Of a stretch of DNA of 64,000 nt, positions 30,094 through 37,737 are shown piece after piece. Position 1 is the first letter of the stretch, and the number at the start of each line of letters is the position of its first letter. The stretch covers positions 47,236 to 111,235 of the forward strand of contig JAIPBT010000008.1 in assembly GCA_021738565.1 (NCBI GenBank). Reading direction: 5' to 3'. Source of the DNA: Bacteroidales bacterium. GTDB lineage: Bacteria > Bacteroidota > Bacteroidia > Bacteroidales > GCA-2748055. The notes under the pieces were generated by a model that made no database searches, was not told where the DNA came from, and was given only the letters and a program-made list of their open reading frames with translations. The translations under genes and the position numbers were made by a program.

Positions 30094-31416
30094 CTAAATA
30101 GTACGATTAACATCAAAAGATTCCAGGTAATCACCAAGTTTCCGGAGAAATGAACCGCCAAGAGAACCATCTATTATTCGGTGATCATAAGTCAACGACA
30201 ACCACATCATATTCCTGATGGCAATAACATCACCATGCGGTGTTTCAAGTACAGCCGGTTTTTTCCTGATTGCACCTACTGCAAGGATAGCAACTTCCGG
30301 CTGGTTGATGATCGGTGTTCCAATGTCGTTCCTGAAAGTACCGAAGTTGGTGACAGTGAAGGTCCCCCCGGATATGTCATCCGGACTGAGTTTATTGCTT
30401 CTTGCTGCCGATGCCAGGTTGTTAAGATTGGTGGTCAGTCCGGTCAGGTTGAGCTGGTCTGCATTCTTGATATTCGGAACGATCAGGTTGTTATCTTCCA
30501 GCGCCACAGCTATTCCAAGGTTGATGTTTTTCTTTACAATGATGCGGTCACCATCAACACTCGAATTGATCCCCGGATAATCCTTTATTGTTTTTACTGT
30601 TTCCTCAAGGAAAACCGGAAGATAGGTCAGTTTTTGTCCGTACTTAGACTGGAATTCATCCTTGATCTTTGTTCTCCAGTTAACGATGTTTGTTACATCA
30701 ACTTCCAGCATGTTGGTAACGTGAGCTGAAGTAGCTTTTGATTTGATCATATGCGCAGCTATCAGCTTCCTCATCCTTCCCATCTCGATCACTTCATCAC
30801 CTTCCGATGCTGTAGCTTTGACTTTTGCCTGGTCAGCAGCGGGGCGATCTGGCTTTTCATCAGTACGGGGAGTTTCCTCTTTGGCAGGAGCTGTTGCCGT
30901 CCTCGATTCAATGTAAGCAAGGATATCCTTTTTTTGAACCCTCTTGTTTAAGCCGCTGCCTTCGATGCTGTCCAGTTCTTCCTGGGATACCCCTTCCTCT
31001 CCGGCTATTTTTTTTACCAGAGGGGAATAAAAGCGACCGGGTGTCGATGCCGGGGTGTCACCGGACTGTTCAGGTTCAGATTCCTTTTTTGTCTCCGGTT
31101 CATCTGCCACCTGTTTTTTTGCATTTTCAGCTGATGGTTCAGAAGATTTCTCTTCATCGGCCCCCTCCCCTTCGCCGTCCAAATCTATAACTGCGATTAC
31201 AGTTCCTACAGCGACTGTTTCATCCTGCTGAAAGAAAACTTTTTTAACAACACCTTCAACGGGTGAGGGAATCTCAGAATCCACTTTGTCAGTGGCAATT
31301 TCAAGGAGAACATCGTCTTCAACAACCTTATCCCCTTCTTTAACAAACCATTTGGTGATGGTTGCCTCCTCAATACTTTCCCCCATTTTTGGCATTACGA
31401 TCTCGAATAGCGCCAT
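30094..31416 (-). CDS. Dihydrolipoamide acyltransferase (E2) of a 2-oxoacid dehydrogenase
   Basis: Transfers the acyl group from lipoamide to CoA and forms the complex core. 440 residues. One lipoyl domain (1-75) with lipoylation site K44 in ATDKVDSE; a Pro/Glu/Ala-rich linker (~80-130); a peripheral-subunit-binding domain (~135-170, YSPLVKKIAGEEGVSQEELD); a second linker; and the catalytic domain with H412 and D416 in YDHRIIDG. First gene of an operon E2, fused E1, flavodoxin on the minus strand. The sequence alone does not tell pyruvate, 2-oxoglutarate and branched-chain types apart. The fused E1 neighbour makes a 2-oxoglutarate-type complex unlikely. Confidence 0.92.
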   Translation of the reverse strand: MALFEIVMPKMGESIEEATITKWFVKEGDKVVEDDVLLEIATDKVDSEIPSPVEGVVKKVFFQQDETVAVGTVIAVIDLDGEGEGADEEKSSEPSAENAKKQVADEPETKKESEPEQSGDTPASTPGRFYSPLVKKIAGEEGVSQEELDSIEGSGLNKRVQKKDILAYIESRTATAPAKEETPRTDEKPDRPAADQAKVKATASEGDEVIEMGRMRKLIAAHMIKSKATSAHVTNMLEVDVTNIVNWRTKIKDEFQSKYGQKLTYLPVFLEETVKTIKDYPGINSSVDGDRIIVKKNINLGIAVALEDNNLIVPNIKNADQLNLTGLTTNLNNLASAARSNKLSPDDISGGTFTVTNFGTFRNDIGTPIINQPEVAILAVGAIRKKPAVLETPHGDVIAIRNMMWLSLTYDHRIIDGSLGGSFLRKLGDYLESFDVNRTI

Positions 31417-31708
31417 ATCAAATTATGAGTTTGGTTCAGAAATAATTACAATCGCTTATATAACAACACTTTTCAAAAAATGTTTTCATAATAAAACTGT
31501 TATGCAGTCATAAATTCTTCTGCAGATAATTGAATATTAAACCCAATTCATTTTATATTAACCGGCACACCACTTGAAAAATTGAATAACAGCATAGAAT
31601 TAATCACAAAGATAATATAAGATTTTTATCCTGAATCAGGAAATTTTTATTGATCTTTTCAGATTCAACGATTGAAAAAAACAGATGATTATTGACCTAT
31701 GTTTTTTA
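31417..31708. other. Intergenic region without a supported gene
   Basis: 292 AT-rich bp between E2 (which starts at 31416) and the serine hydrolase gene (stop at 31709). It should hold the promoter of the E2-E1-flavodoxin operon. I see no clear promoter element or hairpin. Confidence 0.5.
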
Positions 31709-33037
31709 TCAAAGCAAAGGATTATTCTCAGGAATTTCTGAAATTGGATCCGGGTATTCCTCGTTGACCATGAATAGGTTTAGGTAGGGCCATAGTTCAA
31801 CCTTATTGATGGCACTGAACATCATGGATGAAACGTATCTCTGTATCCTGGATTGTTTGTAAGTAGATGTGTTCATCAATATAACCCAGTTGACCTGGTT
31901 TTGCTGGCGAACGACCAGTGCAGTCGAGCCGCTCAGGTAACCGGTTCTCCACCATGTGCCATAGTTGTCCACGCCCCTCCATCCAAGAATGCCGGCTTCA
32001 GCATAATCAGGATTGGTCATCATCTCCAGGGTTTCATTTTTAAGTATGTCAGGTTGCCCATCAAAGCCATCAAGCACTGAAAGTAATTTACATAATTCAG
32101 GAGCCGAGGCAACCCAGCCACCGGCTGCGGCAAGCAATTCCATATTGTTACCACCGTAATAACGAGGAACACGTTCTCCGGAACCGGTAAATGATAATGT
32201 CTTTGGGACCGTTCCTGCAGCATAATATTTTACTTCATTGGGATATTTCTGGTATTGAAAACTTCTTGCAATGTGCATGTCGTGAATGCCTGCGGGTTTT
32301 AAAATATTCAGGATAACGTAATCTTCATATGGAATACCGCTGACTGCCTCAATGACCTTTCCCAGGATGGCATATCCAATGTTGGAATAACTGTAGCGTT
32401 CGCCAGGGTTGTAATAGAGTTTTCGGGAAAGGGTATATTCAATCACATTTTCAATTTGCACAGGCGGTTCAATACCCATTTGCCGGGCTATAAAAAGAGA
32501 ATTGAACACTGGATCTCCCGATCTTCTGGACCATCCTGCTGTATGATTCATAAGGTGAACCACTTTGATATCCTCATATCGCCGATCCTTGTATCCGGAA
32601 AAGTAAGATGTATCCAAAATGCCTGCCGGGCCGAAAACGAAATCCTGGAGGTCAAGTTTTTTCTCCTCATAGAGTTTCATAATGGCAACAGCAGTTAAAA
32701 GTTTCGATACCGAAGCAATTCTGAAAAGGTGCCCGGGTTTAACTTTTTCACCGGATTCAATGTCGGCATAACCAAATCCCTTTGCATAAACAAGCTCCTC
32801 TTCTTTTGAGATGGCCACACTGGCCCCATTGATCCGCCACTTGTTCATGAAATCCTGCACTTCAATGTCGATATGTTCTGTGACTTGAAATTCAGAATAT
32901 TCATTGTCGAGCTGAAGCGAAAAAGCCACTTCCTCGTCCTCAATAAGATACTGTACTCCTTTGTCTGAAAACGTAAGTGCAATTTCACCAAAAAAGAATA
33001 CAACAATTAACCCTGAAAGAATGAATATTTTGTTCAT
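31709..33037 (-). CDS. Exported serine hydrolase of the beta-lactamase/PBP fold
   Basis: 442 residues from MNKIFILSG, chosen because it gives an N-terminal membrane/signal segment; an upstream start adds 19 residues of no signal character. The class C beta-lactamase/esterase fold is shown by the S-x-x-K motif S109-V-S-K112 in RIASVSKLL, the Y-S-N motif in GERYSYSNIGY and a third motif near WRTGYLSGS. The family includes esterases, D-aminopeptidases and PBP4-like carboxypeptidases; few members are true antibiotic-resistance enzymes, and nothing here shows that it is one. It is probably periplasmic. No operon partner on either side. Confidence 0.88.
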   Translation of the reverse strand: MNKIFILSGLIVVFFFGEIALTFSDKGVQYLIEDEEVAFSLQLDNEYSEFQVTEHIDIEVQDFMNKWRINGASVAISKEEELVYAKGFGYADIESGEKVKPGHLFRIASVSKLLTAVAIMKLYEEKKLDLQDFVFGPAGILDTSYFSGYKDRRYEDIKVVHLMNHTAGWSRRSGDPVFNSLFIARQMGIEPPVQIENVIEYTLSRKLYYNPGERYSYSNIGYAILGKVIEAVSGIPYEDYVILNILKPAGIHDMHIARSFQYQKYPNEVKYYAAGTVPKTLSFTGSGERVPRYYGGNNMELLAAAGGWVASAPELCKLLSVLDGFDGQPDILKNETLEMMTNPDYAEAGILGWRGVDNYGTWWRTGYLSGSTALVVRQQNQVNWVILMNTSTYKQSRIQRYVSSMMFSAINKVELWPYLNLFMVNEEYPDPISEIPENNPLL

Positions 33038-33311
33038 TTTTTCAACCTGAAAACTACCATTCCTCATTTGCCGACAAAAGTATAGCTTATTCATATTTAA
33101 TTTATATACAGCGCTTTTGGGTTATTAACAAACCGCGGTTAATAGCTGCAATGCGTTACTAAACAAATAAATATAGAAAATGTTTAAATATTGCGAATAT
33201 ATTCTTAAAGCGCACAATAAAAGCTCTTCGCACAGTATTTCTGTCGTTAATGGAAGTTTTACTGAATTATAAGTTACAGGAGGGATGGTTTATCAAAACC
33301 GGTGAAACGGT

Positions 33312-33353
33312 ATAAAAACACAAATGGGAGCCAGCATTCACTAACTCCCATTT
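33312..33353 (-). terminator. Intrinsic terminator of the candidate structured RNA
   Basis: Perfect 9-bp stem AAATGGGAG/CTCCCATTT (33322-33330, 33345-33353). On the minus strand it is followed by GTGTTTTTA, a T-rich tail. On the plus strand there is no T-run. Confidence 0.6.
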
Positions 33354-33746
33354 CACTTACCGGTAACCGTAGTCGCCGGTTCGCGTCAAGCTACGGTTTA
33401 TTATGCCGGTACCCTGTCCGAAAACAAAGTACCCATAGCTGCCAAACAGCCGAAGCTGGTTGACAGGAGAACAGCTTTATCCGAAGACAAACCTGCTCTC
33501 ATTTCTTTTTGCTGAAACCCAACCTGGTTTCCAGGTATCCTTCTGGAAGGGTTTTTACTGTCCCCAATACCTGTTACAGTATTTTTCACAGCATCAGCTA
33601 AAAGACCATGGCTTGCACCATGGAAGAGCAATTTCAATACCTGTTTACATTGCTCTGACTCCTGATCTGTGCAAAGAACGAATTCCCTGCACAAACACTA
33701 ATTGCATGACAAAAAGAACGGAGTGGCTTTTATACGCTCACTTGAT
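33313..33746 (-). ncRNA. Candidate structured RNA of about 430 nt, family unassigned
   Basis: Inside an otherwise gene-free stretch of about 860 bp. Minus-strand signs of transcription: a -7 element TATATTTG (plus coordinates 33751-33758) with TTGACA 16 bp upstream (33775-33780), and an intrinsic terminator at 33312-33353. Between them lie hairpins: 33668-33673/33688-33693 (6 bp), 33625-33632/33649-33656 (8 bp), 33606-33611/33618-33623 (6 bp), 33522-33527/33531-33536 (6 bp), and 33365-33372/33391-33398 (8 bp). Two further stems end in C(UUCG)G tetraloops on the minus strand only: 33447-33450/33455-33458 and 33477-33481/33486-33490 (one wobble). These tetraloops give the orientation. It does not match RNase P, and I see no tmRNA tag or acceptor end. 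Short reading frames inside look like chance. Confidence 0.6.
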
Positions 33747-33750
33747 GAAT

Positions 33751-33780
33751 CAAATATATAATGAAATGAATTCATGTCAA
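33751..33780 (-). promoter_or_regulatory. Bacteroidota-type promoter for the candidate RNA
   Basis: Minus strand TTGACA (33780-33775), 16 bp, then TATATTTG (33758-33751), which fits the phylum -7 consensus TAnnTTTG exactly. Start of transcription predicted near 33746. Confidence 0.55.
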
Positions 33781-33897
33781 TAGAAATCCCGATTATAAAA
33801 TGCACAATAGATCAACACAAGTTATTAACAATTGGTTAATAAATGTTTATTTGGAGACAGCAGGCTGTTTTAAGGACCGAAAAAATGGTTGACGGGT

Positions 33898-34623
33898 TCA
33901 GAAAAGAGATTTGTTGCTGTAATAATCAACTTTTTGAACAGCCTTGCTGCTGCGGGGATCTGCATTTTTATCTGAAATGTATTTACCCACGGTGTATGTT
34001 TCGAGCCGATCCTGATCGAATGGCTCAAAAAGATTTTTGTCTGGCAATACTGTTTTTCCGGGCAACAACCATTTCTGTTCATTTTTTTGATCGAGAATAA
34101 CCGGCATCCGTTTTTTTGTATTGTGAATTTTTTCCATTAAAGGATTAGCCCTGGTTGTTACAATGGAGAAAGTGTTGTACAATGAACCATTCCGCGGATC
34201 GACCCACTGGTCATATACTCCTGCAAGTGCAAACAACTGATTGTTTTTGATCTTGATGTACCATGGTATCTTACCAGTCTGACCTTGCTGCCATTCGAAA
34301 AAACCGGTAACAATTACCCAGCAACGCTTTTTTGTATAGGAATTCCTGAACGATGGTTTCTGATGCAACGACTCTGCGCGTGCATTGTACGTGCCACTTC
34401 TGACTTTGTCTGCCTGCACTTGGTCTTTTACCCAGTGTGGAATTAGCCCCCAGCTCATAAGTTGGACGCGACCGGGGTCATTTTGTGTTACTACCGGTAT
34501 TTCGGGTTGATCAAATGCCCTGAAAAAATACCTGAATTCAAAATCAGCCAACGAAGATGTGTCTGCATTGAATCTTTTTTCAATTGCATCGCGGTTGGTA
34601 TAAATATTTATTGTGAAGCACAT
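33898..34623 (-). CDS. SRAP domain protein (YedK/HMCES family), abasic-site crosslinking
   Basis: 241 residues. The start at 34623 is fixed by function: it gives M-C-F, and Cys2, exposed after Met removal, forms a thiazolidine bond with abasic sites in single-stranded DNA; three codons further upstream are open and were rejected. N80 (in TYNARAES), E110 (GFFEWQ) and H167 (KIHNTKKRMPVIL) sit where E. coli YedK has N75, E105 and H160. The fold is thus complete and probably active. The protein protects abasic sites at replication forks. Close by are a Lon N-domain gene, an S24 repressor, dinB and a dnaE paralogue, a common company for SRAP genes. Confidence 0.93.
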   Translation of the reverse strand: MCFTINIYTNRDAIEKRFNADTSSLADFEFRYFFRAFDQPEIPVVTQNDPGRVQLMSWGLIPHWVKDQVQADKVRSGTYNARAESLHQKPSFRNSYTKKRCWVIVTGFFEWQQGQTGKIPWYIKIKNNQLFALAGVYDQWVDPRNGSLYNTFSIVTTRANPLMEKIHNTKKRMPVILDQKNEQKWLLPGKTVLPDKNLFEPFDQDRLETYTVGKYISDKNADPRSSKAVQKVDYYSNKSLF

Positions 34624-34883
34624 TTTAGACAAAAATGGAAAAATGTTTTAAAATAGAAATTTATTTCTTTATTCTGCTAAACAAAAATCCATAAACCATT
34701 GTTTAGAAATTGTTAACGGATGAAGCCCTCATGAACCGCCGTCTACAATAGTAGATGCAAAAAACGTGAGGATTTCACCGGATCAATATCGAAATTGTCA
34801 TATTTTTCGAGTTAATTTTTTAAGCGCCTTGATCCCGGACATTATGATCCGGCCACCGGACTGTATTGACAGACACTAACTAA

Positions 34884-35507
34884 ATGAATTTTAAGTGCAT
34901 AGATTTGGAACAATTACATAAAATACTGCCATTTTTTCCTCTCGGAGTTTTTCTGCTCCCTGGTGAGGACATTCCCTTGCGCATTTTTGAGCCAAAGTAC
35001 CTTCAGCTTATAGAGGAGGCCAAAGATGAAGGTTTTACTTTTGCAATTCCATTTGTGCGTGATGACGAGATCCTGCATTACGGATGTGAGGTAAAATTGC
35101 AGCAACTGGTAGCAGAGACAGAAAATGGCAGGAAAGTAATCACCGTGGAGTCTGTCAATATATTGAAGGTTAATAGTTTTACATCTCAAATAGCGGGAAA
35201 GCTATATGCAGGCGGCAGCGTGCAGGTACTCTCTCCCCCGGGTAAAATACAGAACCGCGAAGTCATAGATCTCATTGTTGCATACAGGGACCATTTTGAT
35301 AAGGATTTTCCGGGTTCTTCTGACCTTGACAACCTTTCCTATTTTGATGTAGTTCGTGCATTGCAATTGTCTTCTGAAGATAAATACAATTTTATCCTGC
35401 TTGACGGCAATGCCGGGCGAGACAGATATTTATCGAGGCAGCTGAATTACCTGATGTTGATAAGGAAGCAGGAAAAAATGCTCAACGATGATTTTCGTCT
35501 GAACTGA
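34884..35507 (+). CDS. Stand-alone Lon N-terminal (substrate-binding) domain protein
   Basis: 207 residues consisting only of the LON substrate-binding domain. Hallmarks: LPFFPLGVFLLPGEDIPLRIFEPKYLQLI and FTFAIPFV. The AAA+ and protease parts of Lon are absent, and the length is normal for the stand-alone family, so this is not a truncation. Function of such proteins is not established; recruitment of a partner or substrate is a guess. It sits between the SRAP gene and the S24 repressor gene in the damage-response block; its stop is 5 bp from that of the convergent repressor. Confidence 0.9.
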   Translation: MNFKCIDLEQLHKILPFFPLGVFLLPGEDIPLRIFEPKYLQLIEEAKDEGFTFAIPFVRDDEILHYGCEVKLQQLVAETENGRKVITVESVNILKVNSFTSQIAGKLYAGGSVQVLSPPGKIQNREVIDLIVAYRDHFDKDFPGSSDLDNLSYFDVVRALQLSSEDKYNFILLDGNAGRDRYLSRQLNYLMLIRKQEKMLNDDFRLN

Positions 35508-35512
35508 CACCA

Positions 35513-36310
35513 TTACTTCAACTGTTTCTTCAGCTTTTGCATTTCCTGTTGTAAACCGGCCACGGTTTTAACAAGTTGGTTACCCGGCAATACCGGCTCA
35601 GGCAGTTCCTGGCTGATAAAATTGACGAATTTCCACATTTCCCTTACATTCGTAACCTTTACATCAAAAGGTTCATAGAGGGGATTCAGCGAATACAATG
35701 TCAGCAATCCTTCATCCCTAATTTTATTTTCAACAATTTTGAATACGATGCCGTCGTTCAGGGTTAGGACCACATAAGCCTCTCCGGTAACAATACCATT
35801 CCAGTCTGTAACAAACTCCCCTGTCACATAAGCCTTGTCCGGTATCGGGAGCATTGAATCCCCCTTCAACTGGAAGGTTCTGTATTTCCTGGAACCTGAG
35901 AGGAAGGGAAGCTTAAATACCGGAAGATCACTGATGTATTCCGGATCAGAGAAGCCATTTGTGTATCCGGCGCTTGCTTTTTCGTTCACGAGCTCAATGT
36001 TTTCATTGTTTGAGTTGTCAACTGTGGAAGCCAGGATGCGCAAATTTCCTCCTTTCAGGAAAACATCGTCCCCATGTTCCAGTTGATGCAACTGCGACCC
36101 GGAAAGCTTTTGAAGGTCTACAGTAAGCAATGTGTCAACAGCCATATTGAAATAACGTGAAAAAGAGAGCAGTACCTCAATGCCCGGATCCGCCACCTGG
36201 TTTTCGTATCCGCTGAGTGTGGATCTTTTCATCTTAAGGATTTGAGCCAGTTCATCCTGGGTCTTGTTCCTGCGCTTCCTCAGAAGCCTGATGTTTGAAT
36301 GAAAATACAT
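35513..36310 (-). CDS. XRE-family repressor with S24 (LexA/CI-like) peptidase domain
   Basis: 265 residues. Residues 1-65 are an XRE helix-turn-helix (NIRLLRKRRNKTQDELAQIL, KMKRSTLSGYENQVADP). The C-terminal half is S24-like with Ser152 in LKGDSMLPI and Lys191 in GIVFKIVEN, spaced as a self-cleavage Ser-Lys dyad. A candidate cleavage site is A114-G115 in SAGYTNGF, upstream of the dyad as in LexA. Its gene is divergent from dinB and dnaE, with a palindrome in the shared gap. Inference: it represses these polymerases and is removed by RecA-stimulated self-cleavage after damage. Bacteroidota commonly encode this type of regulator. Confidence 0.87.
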   Translation of the reverse strand: MYFHSNIRLLRKRRNKTQDELAQILKMKRSTLSGYENQVADPGIEVLLSFSRYFNMAVDTLLTVDLQKLSGSQLHQLEHGDDVFLKGGNLRILASTVDNSNNENIELVNEKASAGYTNGFSDPEYISDLPVFKLPFLSGSRKYRTFQLKGDSMLPIPDKAYVTGEFVTDWNGIVTGEAYVVLTLNDGIVFKIVENKIRDEGLLTLYSLNPLYEPFDVKVTNVREMWKFVNFISQELPEPVLPGNQLVKTVAGLQQEMQKLKKQLK

Positions 36311-36349
36311 GTTTTTTTATTAAAAAAGTGTTGCAGGCAATTCATTATA

Positions 36350-36389
36350 TGATTATATTGTAATCGTAATTTTGATTAAAATATAATCA
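36350..36389. promoter_or_regulatory. Candidate repressor operator with a -7 box in the dinB/repressor gap
   Basis: Perfect 10-bp inverted repeat: TGATTATATT (36350-36359) and AATATAATCA (36380-36389), spacer 20 bp. A second TAATC/GATTA pair (36361-36365, 36374-36378) lies inside. TAATTTTG (36367-36374) matches the -7 consensus TAnnTTTG on the plus strand and predicts a start about 70 bases before dinB. A dimeric repressor bound to the repeat would cover this promoter. Confidence 0.65.
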
Positions 36390-36449
36390 AAAATATATTA
36401 AAACTTTTAAAAAAGCAAATTGATTGGCCCGAAATTGCAATAACTGATT

Positions 36450-37706
36450 ATGAAGCGAAACATTGTACATATGGATCTGGATACATTTTTTGTTTCCGTG
36501 GAGCGACTGCAAAACAGCAAACTGGAGGGAAAACCGGTGATCATCGGGGGGGCATCAGACCGGGGGGTGGTATCGAGTTGCAGTTATGAGGCCAGGCGTT
36601 ACGGGGTACATTCGGCCATGCCCATGAAAATGGCACGCTCATTATGCAGTGAAGCTGTCGTGGTACGGGGGGATATGGATGCCTACAGCAAATATTCACG
36701 AATGGTAACGGAAATTATCGCTGACAGCGCCCCTGTATATGAAAAGTCTTCCATTGATGAACATTATCTTGACATTTCAGGAATGGATCGTTTTTTTGGA
36801 TGCCTTAAATGGAGCGGAGAGTTAAGGAACCGGATCATCAGGGAAACAGGGTTGCCCATATCCTTCGGGTTGTCGATCAACAAAACCGTTTCCAAGATCG
36901 CTACCGGGGAAGCAAAGCCCAACGGGGGAATGGAAGTTGCCGTAAATACGGTACCCGGATTCCTCTCCCCGCTTTCCATCCGTAAAATACCCATGATCGG
37001 TGAAAAAACCTATCACCTGCTTCGTTCAATGGGAATTTCAAGCATCGGTACATTGCGAATGATTCCGCCTGAAATGATGAATGGATTGCTTGGCAAGAAC
37101 GGGATTGTCATATGGAAAAAAGCCAATGGCATTGATCCTGCACCGGTCATACAGTATTCTGAAAGGAAATCCATCGGTACAGAAAGGACCTTTGAAAGGG
37201 ACACCATGGATGTGGAAGGGTTAAAGGACTTGCTTGTTTCCATGGTTGAGAAGCTCGCGTTTCAGCTCAGGAAGGAGGAGAAGCTTACATCCTGTATCAC
37301 TGTTAAGATTAGGTATTCCAATTTTGATACACACTCACTTCAGAAACGTTTGGGGTATACTTCATTTGATCACATTCTCATTCCTGCAGCAAAGGAACTT
37401 TTTGAACGCATTTACCAGCGACGCATGCTTATCAGGCTTATCGGAGTGAGGTTTTTGGGATTGATCAGAGGGGTGCAGCAACTGAACCTTTTCGAAGATA
37501 CTTCAGAAATGGTAAAGCTTTACCTGGCAATGGATTCCCTTCGGAAGCGTTTTGGTGCGGCTTCCGTGCGGCGGGCCAGCGGTGTTCAGCTGCGGGAACT
37601 TGAAAAGCAGATCAGGGATAAAGATGCGGCCAAAAGTGATGACTCCGGGATGGATCGTCAGCAAACAGACAACCTGAAGAACAGGCGCTGGGGATATTGG
37701 AGATAG
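36450..37706 (+). CDS. dinB: DNA polymerase IV (Y-family translesion polymerase)
   Basis: 418 residues. Low-fidelity polymerase that copies past lesions. Metal-binding residues are present: D9 in HMDLDTFF and D103-E104 in SSIDEHYLD (DEA is usual; Ala to His here). Because the catalytic acids are intact, it is an active Pol IV and not the inactive ImuB. QLNLF at 344-348 matches the beta-clamp binding motif and lies in the C-terminal part, followed by about 70 residues, unlike the extreme C-terminal position in E. coli. First gene after the putative operator; dnaE paralogue follows after 31 bp. Confidence 0.93.
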   Translation: MKRNIVHMDLDTFFVSVERLQNSKLEGKPVIIGGASDRGVVSSCSYEARRYGVHSAMPMKMARSLCSEAVVVRGDMDAYSKYSRMVTEIIADSAPVYEKSSIDEHYLDISGMDRFFGCLKWSGELRNRIIRETGLPISFGLSINKTVSKIATGEAKPNGGMEVAVNTVPGFLSPLSIRKIPMIGEKTYHLLRSMGISSIGTLRMIPPEMMNGLLGKNGIVIWKKANGIDPAPVIQYSERKSIGTERTFERDTMDVEGLKDLLVSMVEKLAFQLRKEEKLTSCITVKIRYSNFDTHSLQKRLGYTSFDHILIPAAKELFERIYQRRMLIRLIGVRFLGLIRGVQQLNLFEDTSEMVKLYLAMDSLRKRFGAASVRRASGVQLRELEKQIRDKDAAKSDDSGMDRQQTDNLKNRRWGYWR

Positions 37707-37737
37707 GAATAACGAAGAAGAATATCCCTGTTGTTAT

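Noticed and set aside
33313..33746. Candidate RNA as tmRNA, 6S RNA or RNase P
   Set aside because: RNase P is at 49022; no tmRNA tag ending in ALAA nor a tRNA-like acceptor was found; no long paired rod with closing ends as in 6S. Left unassigned.
33401..33783. Short open frames of about 100 codons on both strands in the gap upstream of the serine hydrolase gene
   Set aside because: No domain, no signal peptide, and they coincide with hairpins, tetraloops and a promoter/terminator pair that fit an RNA gene better.
36450..37706. ImuB instead of DinB
   Set aside because: ImuB lacks the catalytic acids; here D9, D103 and E104 are intact.
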